From NCBI GenBank assembly GCA_947069175.1, contig CAMTDV010000022.1, forward strand, positions 35,341,476 through 35,405,475: 64,000 nucleotides of DNA, in the 5' to 3' direction. Shown piece after piece: positions 1 to 12,086 of the stretch. The position numbers and the translations under genes were made by a program. This stretch comes from Scalesia atractyloides (taxonomy: Eukaryota; Streptophyta; Magnoliopsida; Asterales; Asteraceae). Under the pieces are notes generated by a model that worked only from the letters and a program-made list of their open reading frames with translations, was not told where the DNA came from and did not search any database. Every line of letters begins with the position of its first letter. Within the stretch, counting starts at the first letter, position 1.

Positions 1-2119
1 TATGATGATTGCGGAGATGATTATTGAAAAGAAGATAGAGTGGTCAAACATGTTATTCAAGAAGCAAATAAGCAGTCATTTGAGTGACAAAATATAAATT
101 ATATTTAAAAAGCTCGTAATAAATCTAATTTTATATATAAAATAATATAACTTTAAAGTTTATTAGAGATAATTACATCATCGAAAAGAATAAGAGTAGA
201 TTTGTATATTACAAATAAAAAGTAGGTATCTTACTATAGTTGAGTAGAAGTAATTAAATAAAATATTATTTAGCAGGAGAGTTATCTATAATTAATTAGG
301 AGAGATGAAATTAAACATTAATTATCTATAAAATATTAAACCAACTAATATTTAGTATGGGGTTATTTTCAATTAATAGAAGATATTAAACTAAAATAAT
401 AATAATATGATGACAAGTGTCCTCCAAATGCTTTATTTTGTTATATAGTATCGATTCTTTGATTAGTTTAATATTTATGAATTATTCTTTTCATATTAGT
501 TTAAGAGATATTAATAATTTATTAGATATTAGATTTAGATATTAATAATATTATTAAAAGATTGAAAAAGAAAATAACATGTGGTATTAATTAAAGTTAT
601 TTATTAATTTTAGATAATAATAAAGATAAAGATAAGTGATATCTATATATTGGTTATTAATATTAAATTAAATATATTAAACAAATATAAATAAAATTTA
701 TAAGGCTGAAGGAGAGAATGCCATGTGCCATTATTTGAAGCCTTTTATTATAAGTTAGAAATAAGATTTGTTTTAAAAGGGTAAAAATATCAAATTATCC
801 TCACGTGAGGCACGTGGACAAACTCAACGTTGAAAATTAATTGAGGTAGGGCTAATGGATGTAACATATCAAAAATGATAACGTAAAAGACACCACCTGT
901 GATTTTCTTAGTAAAAGAACACCATCTAGAGTTTGGTATAAATGAAGAGGACCGAAAGTGCAATTCACTCTAAATCAATATGAAACTTTAAAGTAGTGGA
1001 TGGTCAATGATGAAATTTATTTAAGATGCTAAAAGCAGTAAAGAATTCTAAGGGTGGTCGGGACGCCCATAAAATACCACATCATTTCACCTAATTCTAT
1101 AAAACCATCATTAAATCACTTACGCCACTCATGAAATCCATCATTAAATCATTCCAAACCCGTCAAAACAATGCCACCTCATTCCCCACAAAGAACCAAC
1201 CAAAAAAATAATCCTAACCAATAAAAAAAACCATTAAACGCGCCATTACTATGATGGCCACCACGGAAATCACCACTACTACTGTGATCACCCCCATTAA
1301 GACAGTGTGATCACGACCACCACGGGAGCCATCAGCGCCCCGACCCCATAACACAAATATTCAAATGTCTCCTAGTCGACCTATCAATGAATTGTCAGGT
1401 GTTACTATTAAAAGGGTCATCATCCTCGAAAGAACTATCTTAACCTAGAGCTTCGTAATTCAGATTAAATCTTTAGGGATACTATTGAGTGAATATTAAA
1501 ACATGTATTCCTTGTTTTCATGTCCTTTTAGTTGTTTGGAAAATTCATTAGTTATAATGTATTATTTTTTTTATTAAGGATGGTTGGGACGCCATATTGT
1601 GATGCCCATGAAACAACATCACAAGGGGCATTTTTATGGTGGTGATCTTTATCAGCTTGATGTACAACACGACCCTGAACTTGTCAACCCTCTTTCTCTA
1701 CTAATTTCACTAAAAAAAATCCTTCGACTTGCAAGTTTGATGAATGAAGAAGAAAAATGTTAGATGAATAAAAAGAACACTCTAGTTTAAAACATCATTT
1801 ATTTTTACTTTTATACATTTTCTGCAAAAAAAGTTATAAATTATAAAATTTCTATTTAATTTTTAGTATTTTAAAAATGTGGGTTTTTAGTTTATTTTTT
1901 ATTTAGAAAAAGTTAAGTGATGGAATGTCCTTGTGTGATTGTTGATGCAGTGTGATAGTGAAAATGTGATAGAATATGATGTCAAATAATGATTATGATG
2001 TGATAGAGTGAAATTTAAAACCATTAACAGATCAAAATAAACACCCAACAGTCATGCCACTACAACTTTTATATTTCTAATTTATCTCTTCCTCCTATGC
2101 ATTTATGATCTGAGTTCGT
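1..2119. other. AT-rich intergenic DNA, no gene
   Basis: I see no coding region here; every reading frame is short and of low complexity. Two related 16-bp motifs, gggtggtcgggacgcc at 1052 and ggatggttgggacgcc at 1578, lie in the same orientation about 526 bp apart. They look like ends of a degraded miniature transposon, but I found no matching inverted end. The right edge at 2119/2120 is where similarity to the gypsy LTR at 19041 stops abruptly. Confidence 0.6.
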
Positions 2120-2221
2120 TGGAATTGGTAGCGATTTTGGATTCGAAATTAAAGTATGCAAAAGTATGTATATACAAAGTAATTATCTAGTCTTAAACAC
2201 CCGTTTTTAACACTACAAATC

Positions 2222-3549
2222 TGATCGGAGTGTCGCGCCCTGTCAAAGATAATATTTATAATCCCAAATTACCATTAACAATGTGTTAGTGGTAGTAAGG
2301 GGTCGAACCACGAAGAGTTTGTGGTTTGCGTGCGGACAAGATTGATTTTTAATGGTTGTTGTCACTTTTATGAAGCTTGCTAATAATTTGATTAGTTATG
2401 TGTGTTTGATAGAGATGTCAGAATGCTCCGACCAAGTTGATTTTGATTACTTAACTACTAGGAACTTGAACAATTGCACGGAATCTTAATTAATGATTTT
2501 AAAATGATAATTCAAAACAAGGTTCACAACTGGTTGGTAATTGAAATCCTAGGGTTCCTACACGTTTTAGGTTCAATTCAATTGTAAAAATGATCAATGA
2601 GTTTAGTGTTGCGTGGCTTAGGTGCCAAAAGCTATCGACGTCGTAAACGACGGACTACAATGCACTTTGTTACCAAGAACATGTAAATTCTAACCTAAAC
2701 AAGGCATAATTACACATAAACATTTCGAAAAGTCAAATTTCATAACTCATTCGACAATTCACGAATACAATACAAATGCAAGTCAATTATCATAGGTTTC
2801 TAAATCAAACTAAAATTTGTCACAAATCAAAACTCAAAACAATGTCAAACCCAGAACTTACAAAACCTACACCGGGGTGAAACCCAAAGAGATTAGCCGC
2901 TCATGGGAACGGAACTTCATCAACGATTGATGAGAGCTCGATCTTCGACATCTTGAAGCTTGGTGATGGTGATGAATGATGGTTAGGGTTTGAGGTTGAT
3001 TATGATGGTGAATGGATTGAAGGATTGATGATGATGATGATGATGGTAGAGAACTAGGGTTAGGATCAAAGGTGATGTATTGGATAATTCTTGTGGAAGA
3101 ATGATGAAGGTGGATGAGGTCTTCTCTAAAGATGTGTTTCAAACTCACAAAAACCGGAACTCCTCAAGATATGGTTAAACAAACTCATATATCCCGTCCC
3201 CAAACATCAAACAAGAAATAAGCGTCGGCAATTGGGAGGGGCGTCGCGACGGCCTCTGGTTTGTCTGATTCTTCTCCGACGCTCTAATCCACTGCCTACG
3301 ATAAATTTTTGCTGACGGAACATCTGGAGGGCGTCACCGACGGCCTCTCCAATTCTTGTTTTCCTATTTTTCCATTTCGCAAATCCGGTTGACCCATTTT
3401 CCACCCCGATACTCAAACTCCGAATAGCTCCTTAAACTCCGCAAACGTGTAAAACACAAATCCAATCAAAAGTAAGCTATTCGAAACTAAAAGTTATGTA
3501 AAACATAAACTTAAGCACAACAAGAACATCGGGTTTCGACCACGCCTCA
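2222..3549 (-). repeat. Solo LTR (1328 bp), Athila/Tat-like end, inserted in the Tekay 3' LTR
   Basis: The segment starts TGATCGGAG and ends CACGCCTCA, so it has TG...CA ends on either strand. It is flanked by the 5-bp direct repeat AAATC at 2217-2221 and 3550-3554. The paralogous 5' LTR at 19137-19145 reads straight through (taaattccgtatg), giving the empty site. On the minus strand the end gggcgcgacactccgatca resembles the 3' end of Athila/Tat LTRs that precede a TGGCGCC primer site (family inference). No internal region or second LTR is present, so this is a recombined solo LTR. A weak TATA-like stretch (catatatccc) lies near 3185. Two short open frames (2867-3148 and 3207-3416, minus strand) lie in the LTR and match nothing I know. 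Confidence 0.9.
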
Positions 3550-4312
3550 AAATCCCGTATGGGTTGATGTGATTTAATGGGTCAAGTTGCCCATTAGAAT
3601 CGTAACTAGAGGTTGAAGACTTAGATAATCTAACCTATTTCCATGACAAGTAACCATATCTGATTATCATCAAGGGTTCGGTTAAATATACGTTATTATA
3701 TATTATATAGTACATAGTATGTACAACATGTATATCATAGATTTCATATAAGTCATGCATGGAGGTAGGATGATAAACATCATTAAACCTCATTGTATGA
3801 TTCACTAATGCACAAATCACCGAAAGGATGATTCGAATGGTCATGAATAAAGGAAAATACTTAACTAAAACTATGAATAACCAAGTAAGCAAGCTATGTG
3901 CGTGCATCCGGAACATGGAAATGTTTGGGGAGGTGTCGTAGCCTTGTTACTCAAATGAAGGTTGAACAAGTTTTAGTGGCTTAAACATAGAAAACATTAA
4001 GTGGGCGGTGGAATGAGATTAGGATAGCCAAGGCTTCCAAGTATTCACACCTATACCAAAACACAAGTCTTGCCATAAGAATGATAGCAAGCTCGGATGG
4101 TTTCATCACTTGTGGGTTGTATAATGTAACATCCGTCAAAAAACCGGGTTAACCAAACCCGCTTCGTTTATTAACCGAACAACCAGTTAAAAATTTCGTT
4201 GCGTATTTAATGCTCAAATTAATTTTAAACGATACATAATTAATAAGTATATTAGAATATAAAATTTATATTTGAAAATGTATTAAAAATAGGGAAATAA
4301 AAATAAAATGCT

Positions 4313-4383
4313 GAAGCCGGGTTTCGAACCCGGGTCAGCCAATGACTTAACTCCCACTCATCCAACCACTACGCCACTTGTGT
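4313..4383 (-). repeat. tRNA-like module 1 inside the 5' LTR
   Basis: On the minus strand tggcgtagtggttgg (4362-4376) fits a Pol III A box and gggttcgaaaccc (4318-4331) fits a B box, with the B box inside a perfect T-arm-like stem. No matching acceptor stem is visible, so this is a tRNA-derived or tRNA-mimicking segment, not a tRNA gene. The same module sits at 10098-10168 in the 3' LTR. Confidence 0.65.
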
Positions 4384-4646
4384 TATTTGATAAACATATC
4401 GAAACAATTAATTCAAATAACAAAACACAGAAATCAAATTCAGTCTTTGACGCGCCCATTTCGCAGTCGCCGGAAATCCCGACGACTTCGCCAATAATTG
4501 ACGGTTTCTATCGATTTAATGGAAGAATTAATCCTAACATCGGTTATAACCGACGTCCAGTTCCACGACATCCGTCGTAACCGCCGGAGAACGGACGACC
4601 AACGAATCAAGACGGTAATCAGACCCAATGCGTCTCGATTCTTCCC

Positions 4647-4654
4647 TATAAATA
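4647..4654 (+). promoter_or_regulatory. TATA box of the gag-only element's 5' LTR
   Basis: TATAAATA in a GC-richer context within the LTR; the copy in the 3' LTR is at 10432-10439. It probably sets the U3/R boundary for Pol II transcription of the element (inference from position). Confidence 0.6.
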
Positions 4655-5238
4655 CACCCACAAGTCTCTGGTAGCCTTTTCGCTCAAAATCGCACCTTTT
4701 CTCGAAGCAATTTCACTCGCCGGAAATATCCTGCCATCACCGGACTTTCGCCGGAAAACCGAGACTCGCCTCAACACGGTAAACACCTCGACTCTTTCTG
4801 TTTCAATCCGTTGTTAGACTGTTACTAACTTCAATCCAACAATCAGAATCAATCCCAGACGACGTAACGGAATATTCAGCTCTCGCCGGAAAACCTCTGG
4901 AATTTCTAATCTACGCTGTGAATCGGTATAATCATTCAAACTTCTGTTAATCCTTGTTTAGTACCCCACTTTCATAACTAATCAAACAAAACTGATAATT
5001 GATTCAAGCAGAAAGAATACACAAATCAGAGCCAACGTTCATTGCCGGAATTCTGAAGAAATACAATTGATCGGTACATTCGTTTCCTGAGTTCATTTTA
5101 TTCATCACATTTCAACCAGTAATATGCTCGATGAACGACCAACCAAGAACAGTTGAAAAATCATTGACTGAGTCTTTGAGCGAAGAAGACGAAGTCGACT
5201 GTGTATTATAAGATTAATTTAAATCAGATTAATAAACC

Positions 5239-5651
5239 GGTTAGACACACAGTCCAGCGGTGGACTGTGTGCAAATAATAAGAACACGTCTCGAGTTCGA
5301 TCCCTGCCCCAACCTCACTCCTTTAAACAAAAATGCTCTTTTTAACTGAACCGGGATAACTCACAGAATCATGTTAAGTATAATAAAAACCAGAATATTA
5401 ACCAGGTTAGACACACAGTCCAGCAGTGGACTGTGTGTGACACTAACTCGCAGTCCCGGGTTCGAGACTGGTTAACGGCACCGGTTCAATGCAATTAAAA
5501 TCCTTTTTAAAAATAAATGATTTCCGGAGTAAGTTAAAAAGTATATAAATATAATTAAAAATAGAAATATTTTGGGTTAGACACGTAGCTCAGTTGGTAG
5601 AGCTGCGTGCACGCGTACGGGAGGTCACGGGTTCGAGTCTCACCCAGCGCA
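5239..5651 (+). repeat. Three tandem tRNA-like modules inside the 5' LTR (about 168-bp period)
   Basis: Modules start at 5239, 5405 and 5575, each with ggttagacac. Each then has a D-arm-like hairpin (agtcc...ggact in the first two, gctc...gagc in the third) and, about 50 nt further on, a B-box-like gttcga. The third module has a textbook A box, tagctcagttgg (5586-5597), and B box gggttcgagtct (5629-5640). The spacing of 166 and 170 bp suggests an ancient tandem duplication whose tails have diverged. Acceptor-stem pairing is absent, so none is a functional tRNA. Confidence 0.65.
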
Positions 5652-6130
5652 CACATACAAACGACCGAACCGGTCAACAGTCAACAGTAATGGTCAACGG
5701 TCAAAAAGTCAACATTTTTTATTATTTTTATTTATTTATTTTATTTAAAAATCAATTAAAAATACTTAAAAAATAACGTTTTTAAAGTTAGAAAATAGCC
5801 TTAAACTCATAAAAATATATCCAATAATCCTACTAAAATTGATTAATAAAATCCGCTTATTTAACGAACCGTTATGTTATTATCTAGGTTAGTTTCTCTC
5901 GTGGTTAAATCCAATTTCGTGCGCATTCATCATCAATCCAAGAAACGCAACCACTGTGAGTGAATCTTACAACTCCCCTTTTCATTACACGTTTTGGGGT
6001 GTATCATGTGTCGCTTAAACTAATTCGTTTATTCAAACTCGTGCCATACCATATTTGATTTAAACTTAGAATGTAAATATTGTTTGTAGTTATGTATTAC
6101 ATATTGTCAAGTTGTATGCAAATTATTTGT

Positions 6131-6290
6131 TAGGCCCATCAGTTCCTCGTGGGAGACGAGTTGAACAACGCGTGCCTTAAAACTCATTCATTAGGCCCAT
6201 CAGTTCGTAGAACAACGCGTGCCTCAAAACTCATTCATTAGGCCCATCAGTTCCTCGTGGGAGACGAGTTGAACAACGCGTGCCTCAAAA
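6131..6290 (+). repeat. LTR minisatellite, three units (5' LTR)
   Basis: Units start taggcccatcagtt at 6131, 6192 and 6239 and end acaacgcgtgcct. Units 1 and 3 carry a small hairpin, ctcgt...acgag, that unit 2 has lost. Confidence 0.85.
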
Positions 6291-6696
6291 CAATCTATTA
6301 TTGTATGTGTGTGCATTATTTAATATTAAGTGTTTTGTGAATAAGTTTACATCTACATTTACTCATATGTGGTTATGCACTTTATTTTTATAATCAATTC
6401 AATAAACTTGTTTAAATGTTTTTCATAGGATTCACTCGCCAACTTTTTGTTGATCCAAAAACCATTTTTACACATGATACAGGTGAACAGGATGAAGCAA
6501 GGAAAACATAGGAAATGCCTTAGAAGAAAATAATGAAGTCTAGAAAGATGTGTAGAACATGTTGTAATTATGATTGTATGATCCCCTTTAAATTGTAATA
6601 ATAAATATGAAACGTTATAATAAATGTCATGAGCTTTGATGAAAACCTAATCATGCTCCGATCACCTTTTCCGCTGCGGGTCGGGGTGTGACAGAT

Positions 6697-6708
6697 TGGT
6701 ATCAGAGC
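6697..6708 (+). other. Primer-binding site, initiator Met tRNA type
   Basis: TGGTATCAGAGC lies three bases after the LTR's terminal CA. This is the standard plant LTR-element site complementary to the 3' end of initiator Met tRNA. Confidence 0.88.
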
Positions 6709-7587
6709 TTTTGACTATAGGGATATAGGATAGGTTATTAGACCCTTAGAGCCTATACTATAGTTGATTAGATTTTAATTGTTTATGTGGTTATATGCAA
6801 ACTCATGATGTTTATTTCTTTATATTTATTACATACACAAATGCATGCAAACATTTCCAATATTACATTTTGTGATACATAGTGGATTATACTTACAGAC
6901 AAACATACATACTTACATACATATTCATCATACATATTTCAATGTTCACATATTCAAATCATCTTCATACTTCCGTTATTCAAGATTTTGTCGCATTTTT
7001 CATTTTTCAAATCTCATCAAAGTGAGTTCTGCGACGGGCATGTAGTAACTGTAAGGGTACCAGTACCGGTAGTCGGAACGTCCTGTCTAGGTTGGCATTC
7101 GTATAAATCCAATATAACGGACCAGTTTGCCTACCTGGGGACTAACGATGAGAGTACGAAGGACCTATTAGGCCAAAGCATCCCACACCAAACGTCGTTC
7201 GAACTAATCCCACTTTGAGGTGTCACCGTGTCCACACCTGGATACATTCCGAATATCATACGTTACATACTTATTTCTCGATTTTCTCCGGGTTTTAGTG
7301 TACGTAACCAGGCTAACACATGCGAACCATATGGAAAAACCCGGTAGTCATGGGGGCCCACATGATTACGAAGGTGAAGTATGGCGGCATGCAAGGCCCA
7401 AATACGAGCAAAGCCCAAGACATCCTATGGATGTAGTAGATTTATTATTCTATATTTATTTTATGAATGTTCATTCCTAAATACGACACATGATCCCTAA
7501 AACATCCAACTCATACTCTTGGTACGTATTCCTTGTAGATTCTAGTCTCGCTCGTAGGAAAATGAAATCAGGAAATCCCGCGAGCGC
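6709..7587 (+). other. Leader of the gag-only element, no recognised gene
   Basis: Short open frames (6845-7045, 6988-7218, 7220-7480) show no recognisable domain. The stretch probably serves as 5' untranslated leader and packaging region (inference). Confidence 0.5.
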
Positions 7588-8442
7588 ATGGCTGCCCAAA
7601 TCGCTCAACAAATGGCGGCCGTAATACCCAGCATCGTAGTTCAAGTTCAACAAGCCCTTACCGCTAATCCCGAAACCCAATCAATCAAGAAGATCAAAAT
7701 GTCATCCACCCTCCCCCAAATACCACTAAATGCACCTTCAAGCATTCCAAATCCTGCAACTTTGGAAGCAGCCATGGAGTTAGCTACAGAGCTCACCGAA
7801 AACCGCATACGGAATAAAGACTTCAAGGAGGAGAAGAAGAAGGATTAAACATCAACTGAAACCTCAAACTCCACCCAAACCGAATCCCCTTCTCAACCCA
7901 TTTCTAAGAGAAAACAAGATGGGCAACTTTTCGCTGTCACCTAACGCAATCAACCAGCCTCACAAGTCGTACCCCTCCAAGCTATCCCAATCACTCAAGT
8001 AGCACCCAACTCAACTTACCCAACTAAGAAACCTTACCTTGGACCTCACCCTCGATGTAACACCTGTTTTTATCACCATCCCTCTACCTTACCTTGTCGA
8101 TTATGTGCGAATTGTGGACGCTATGGTCATTTGAGTAAGGTTTGCCGCACCTCACAAAACCAAACCTCACCCCCTACTCAAAACATGATCCAAACATATC
8201 AACAACCCCAATACCCCATGTTCCCATATGTTCGAGCTTGTTTTAATTGTGGCGACCCTACCCATTTTAGAAACACGTGCCCTCGATTGGTTAACATCAT
8301 AAACGCTCAAGCTCAATCAAACCCAGTTAACCAAGCAAATCAAGAAAACCCAACCACTAGGCCACCAGCAAGAGGAAGAGTTTTCAACATCAACTCCAAT
8401 CTTATTGAAGATAATGACGGCCCAAACGAACCACCCAACTAG
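7588..8442 (+). pseudogene. gag of the gag-only element, zinc-knuckle protein with two stops
   Basis: One reading frame runs from ATG 7588 to the stop at 8440-8442, broken by stops at 7846-7848 and about 7942. The N-terminal part (AAQIAQQMAAVIPSIVVQVQ) matches the start of Tekay-type gag proteins such as the one at 17894 in this window. The large retrotransposon gag core is shortened or missing. The C-terminal part has Cys/His clusters: CNTCFYHH, then CANCGRYGHLSKVC and CFNCGDPTHFRNTC, both CX2CX4HX4C knuckles that bind zinc and RNA. A basic ARGRVF tail follows, as just before protease in gypsy polyproteins, but no protease follows. It probably helped package element RNA before the stops arose. 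Family call is strong; function of this copy is doubtful. Confidence 0.85.
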
Positions 8443-8572
8443 TCTCATTCACCAAAAATCAAGATTCAACTCCAACCGCTTCGTTTTTATGTTTTTCTTT
8501 ATGTTATCTCAACTTTCACGTATCTCAATTATAAATTGGAAATTTATCCAAGAATCTTAATGCGAATTACTA

Positions 8573-9620
8573 TTTCAGTTTTGTTTTAGACTCATTGATT
8601 TAACATTCATATCATCATACATCTCAACGTATTTCAATCTCAACATTTAAAGAAGTTGGGTTATGTCTCACTTCTACATAGACTAACCTCTCCATCATAA
8701 CAAACGAGAGAGGTACTGTCATTATTCAAACATGTATACTATCAGAATTAAGACTCAAGCTTTGGTTGATTGTGTTTGTTTATGTTTTAGAGTCACATTG
8801 AACTAATCATAACTTACGGATAAAGCCAATGAAAATTTGACAAGAATATGGTGGATACGCCGCTGGTACTTCCTATATATAAGTATTCTTGCCAAAGGAT
8901 CAGAGGCATTGTCAGGCGGTTATGAGAAGTTCCATGTAGGATTTAGTAATGTCTTGGTTGAAGTTTGTTTTATACTCACTGATTTAGCATTCATATCATC
9001 TCATCATTTAAAGAAATTGGATTGTGTCACCATTCAAACATGTATACTATCAGAATTAAGACTCAAGCATTGGTTGTTGTGTTTATTTATGTTCTAGAGT
9101 CACATCATAGAACCAATCATAACTTACTGATAAAACCAATGAAAATTTGACAAGAATATGGTGGATACGCCGCTGGTACTTCTATATATAAGTATTCTTG
9201 CCAAAGGATCAGAGGCATTATCAGCGGTTATGAGAAGTTCCATGTAGGATTTAGTATTGTCTTGGTTGAAGTTTGTTTTATACTCACTGATTTAGCATTC
9301 ATATCATCTCATCATTTAAAGAAATTGGATTGTGTTCTATTTCTACATAGACTAACCTCTCCATCATAACAAACGAGAGAGGTACTGTCACCATTTAAAC
9401 ATGTATACTATCAGAATTAGGACTCAGACTTTGGTTGTTGTGTTTATTTATGTTCTAGAGTCACATCATAGAACCAATCATAACTTACTGATAAAACCAA
9501 TGAAAATTTGACAAGAATATGGTGGATACGCCGTGGTACTTCCTATATATAAGTATTCTTGCCAAAGGATCAGAGGCATTGTCAGGCGGTTATGAGAAGT
9601 TCCATGTAGGTTTTAGTAGT
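8573..9620 (+). repeat. About 3.5 tandem copies of a ~310-370-bp unit in the element's 3' interior
   Basis: The block gagtcacat...ggtggatacgcc...ccatgtaggattttagta recurs with the tggtggatacgcc part at 8849, 9160 and 9520, preceded by a partial copy from 8573. The middle unit has about 60 extra bases (ctacatagactaacctctcc...) also present in the leading partial copy. Similar short open frames at 8837 and 9519 are only products of the repeat. Non-coding. Confidence 0.85.
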
Positions 9621-9896
9621 AGAAGTTTTGTTTTAGGATATAACCTTATCTTTCCAAACATATCAAAACTCTTGCGCATGAAATCATATTTAGTCAATCA
9701 ACTCTGTTTATCAATATTCATTAACTTAGGCATCAAAAAGCGATTCCTGTAGCAGGGTACTCAACCCTTACAAGGAACGTTACCGCCTCAAACAAAAATT
9801 TAAACTCTTACTCCTTTCTAAGTATGTAACTGTCAAATTAAACACCATCCTTTTGAGTCAAACATGCCACTACTTAAATTTCGGGACGAAATTTCT

Positions 9897-9911
9897 AAAA
9901 GTAGGGGATAC
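9897..9911 (+). other. Polypurine tract of the gag-only element
   Basis: aaaagtaggggatac ends directly at the first base of the 3' LTR. The upstream gggacgaaattt is the same block found upstream of the Tekay element's tract at 13372-13400. Confidence 0.85.
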
Positions 9912-10097
9912 TGTAACATCCGTCAAAAACCGGGTTAACCAAACCCGCTTCGTTTATTAACCGAACAACCAGTTAAAAATTTCGTTGCGTATTTAATGCT
10001 CAAATTAATTTTAAACGATACATAATTAATAAGTATATTAGAATATAAAATTTATATTTGAAAATGTATTAAAATAGTGAAATAAAAATAAAATGCT

Positions 10098-11435
10098 GAA
10101 GCCGGGTTTCGAACCCGGGTCAGCCAATGACTTAACTCCCACTCATCCAACCACTCCGCCACTTGTGTTATTTGATAAACATATCGAAACAATTAATTCA
10201 AATAACAAAACACAGAAATCAAATTCAGTCTTTGACGCGCCCATTTCGCAGTCGCCGGAAATCCCGACGACTTCGCCAATAATTGACGGTTTCTATCGAT
10301 TTAATGGAAGAATTAATCCTAACATCGGTTATAACCGACGTCCAGTTCCACGACATCCGTCGTAACCGCCGGAGAACGGACGACCAACGAATCAAGACGG
10401 TAATCAGACCCAATGCGTCTCGATTCTTCCCTATAAATACACCCACAAGTCTCTGGTAGCCTTTTCGCTCAAAATCGCACCTTTTCTCGAAGCAATTTCA
10501 CTCTCCGGAAATATCCTGCCATCACCGGACTTTCGCCGGAAAACCGAGACTCGCCTCAACACGGTAAACACCTCGACTCTTTCTGTTTCAATCCGTTGTT
10601 AGACTGTTACTAACTTCAATCCAACAATCAGAATCAATCCCAGACGATGTAACGGAATATTCAGCTCTCGCCGGAAAACCTCTGGAATTTCTAATCTCAC
10701 GCTGTGAATCGGTATAATCATTCAACTTCTGTTAATCCTTGTTTAGTACCCCACTTTAATAACTAATCAAACAAAACTGATAATTGATTCAAGCAGAAAG
10801 AATACACAAATCAGAGCCGACGTTCATTGCCGGAATTCGAAGAAATACAATTGATCGGTACATTCGTTTCCTGAGTTCATTTTATTCATCACATTTCAAC
10901 CAGTAATATGCTCGATGAACGACCAACCAAGAACAGTTGAAAAATCGTCGACTGAGTCTTTGAGCGAAGAAGACGAAGTCGACTGTGTATTATAAGATTA
11001 ATTAAAATCAGATTAATAAACCGGTTAGACACACAGTCCAGCGGTGGACTGTGTGCAAATAATAAGAACACGTCTCGAGTTCGATCCCTGCCCCAACCTC
11101 ACTCCTTTAAACAAAAATGCTCTTTTTAACGAACCGGGATAACTCACAGAATCATGTTAAGTATAACAAAAACTGGAATATTAACCAGGTTAGACACACA
11201 GTCCAGCAGTGGACTGCGTGCGACACTAACTCGCACTCCCGGGTTCGAGACTGGTTAACGGCACCGGTTCAATGCAATTAAAATCCTTTTTAAAAATAAA
11301 TGATTTCCGGAGTAAGTTAAAAAGTATATAAATATAATTAAAAACAGAAATATTTCGGGTTAGACACGTAGCTCAGTTGGTAGAGCTGCATGCACGCGTA
11401 CGGGAGGTCACGGGTTCGAGTCTCACCCAGCGCAC
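10098..11435. repeat. The same four tRNA-like modules in the 3' LTR
   Basis: Minus-strand module at 10098-10168; plus-strand modules starting at 11023, 11188 and 11358, with the clean A box at 11369-11380. Preservation in both LTRs shows they belong to the element and are not later SINE insertions. Confidence 0.65.
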
Positions 11436-11925
11436 ACATACAAACGATCGAACCGGTCAACGGTTAACAGTAATGGTCAACAGTCATGGTCAACGGTCAA
11501 AAGGTCAACATTTTTTATTATTTTTATTTATTTATTTTATTTAAAAATCAATTAAAAATACTTAAAAATAACGTTTTTAAAGTTAGAAAATAGCCTTAAA
11601 CTCACAAAAATATATCCAATAATCCTACTAAAATTGATTAATAAAATCCGCTTATTTACCGAACCGTTATGTTATTATCTAGGTTAGTTTCTCTCATGGT
11701 TAAATCCAATTTCGTGCGCATTCATCATCAATCCAAGAAACGCAACCACTGTGAGTGAATCTTACAACTCCCTTTTTATTACACGTTTTGGGGTGCATCA
11801 TGTGTCGCTTAAACTAATTCGTTTATTCAAACTCGTGCCATACTATATTATGATTTAAACTTAGAATGTAAATATTGTTTGTAGTTATGTATTACATATT
11901 GTCAAGTTGTATGCAAATTATTTGT

Positions 11926-12086
11926 TAGGCCCATCAGTTCCTCGTGGGAGACGAGTTGAACAACGCGTGCCTTAAAAATCATTCATTAGGCCCATCAGTT
12001 CGTAGAACAACGCGTGCCTCAAAACTCATTCATTAGGCCCATCAGTTCCTTGTGGGAGACGAGTTGAACAACGCGTGCCTCAAAAC
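11926..12086 (+). repeat. LTR minisatellite, three units (3' LTR)
   Basis: Same three-unit array as at 6131-6290, including the shortened middle unit, so the array predates the insertion. Confidence 0.85.

Larger units (their letters stand above)
4125..6693 (+). repeat. 5' LTR of the gag-only element
   Basis: This LTR is 2569 bp and matches 9912-12487 almost throughout. It contains, in order, a minus-strand tRNA-like module (4313-4383), a TATA box (4647), three plus-strand tRNA-like modules (5239, 5405, 5575) and a three-copy minisatellite (6131-6290). Its end, ttccgctgcgggtcggggtgtgaca, resembles the ends of the other gypsy LTRs in the window (for example 45940-45962). Confidence 0.93.

Noticed and set aside
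1052..1593. MITE bounded by gggtggtcgggacgcc motifs
   Set aside because: The two motifs are in direct, not inverted, orientation, and no target duplication was found.
2867..3148. 93-codon minus-strand ORF rich in Ser and His
   Set aside because: It lies wholly inside the solo LTR, depends on an ATC/ATG-rich stretch and matches no domain.
5575..5651. Functional tRNA gene at the clean A box/B box
   Set aside because: D-arm and B box look good, but no acceptor-stem pairing or proper anticodon stem can be drawn. The same sequence is in both LTRs.
8837..9752. Duplicated small ORFs containing FLYISILAKGSEALSGGYEKF
   Set aside because: They recur only because the DNA is a tandem repeat; reading frames are not kept in the intervening unit.
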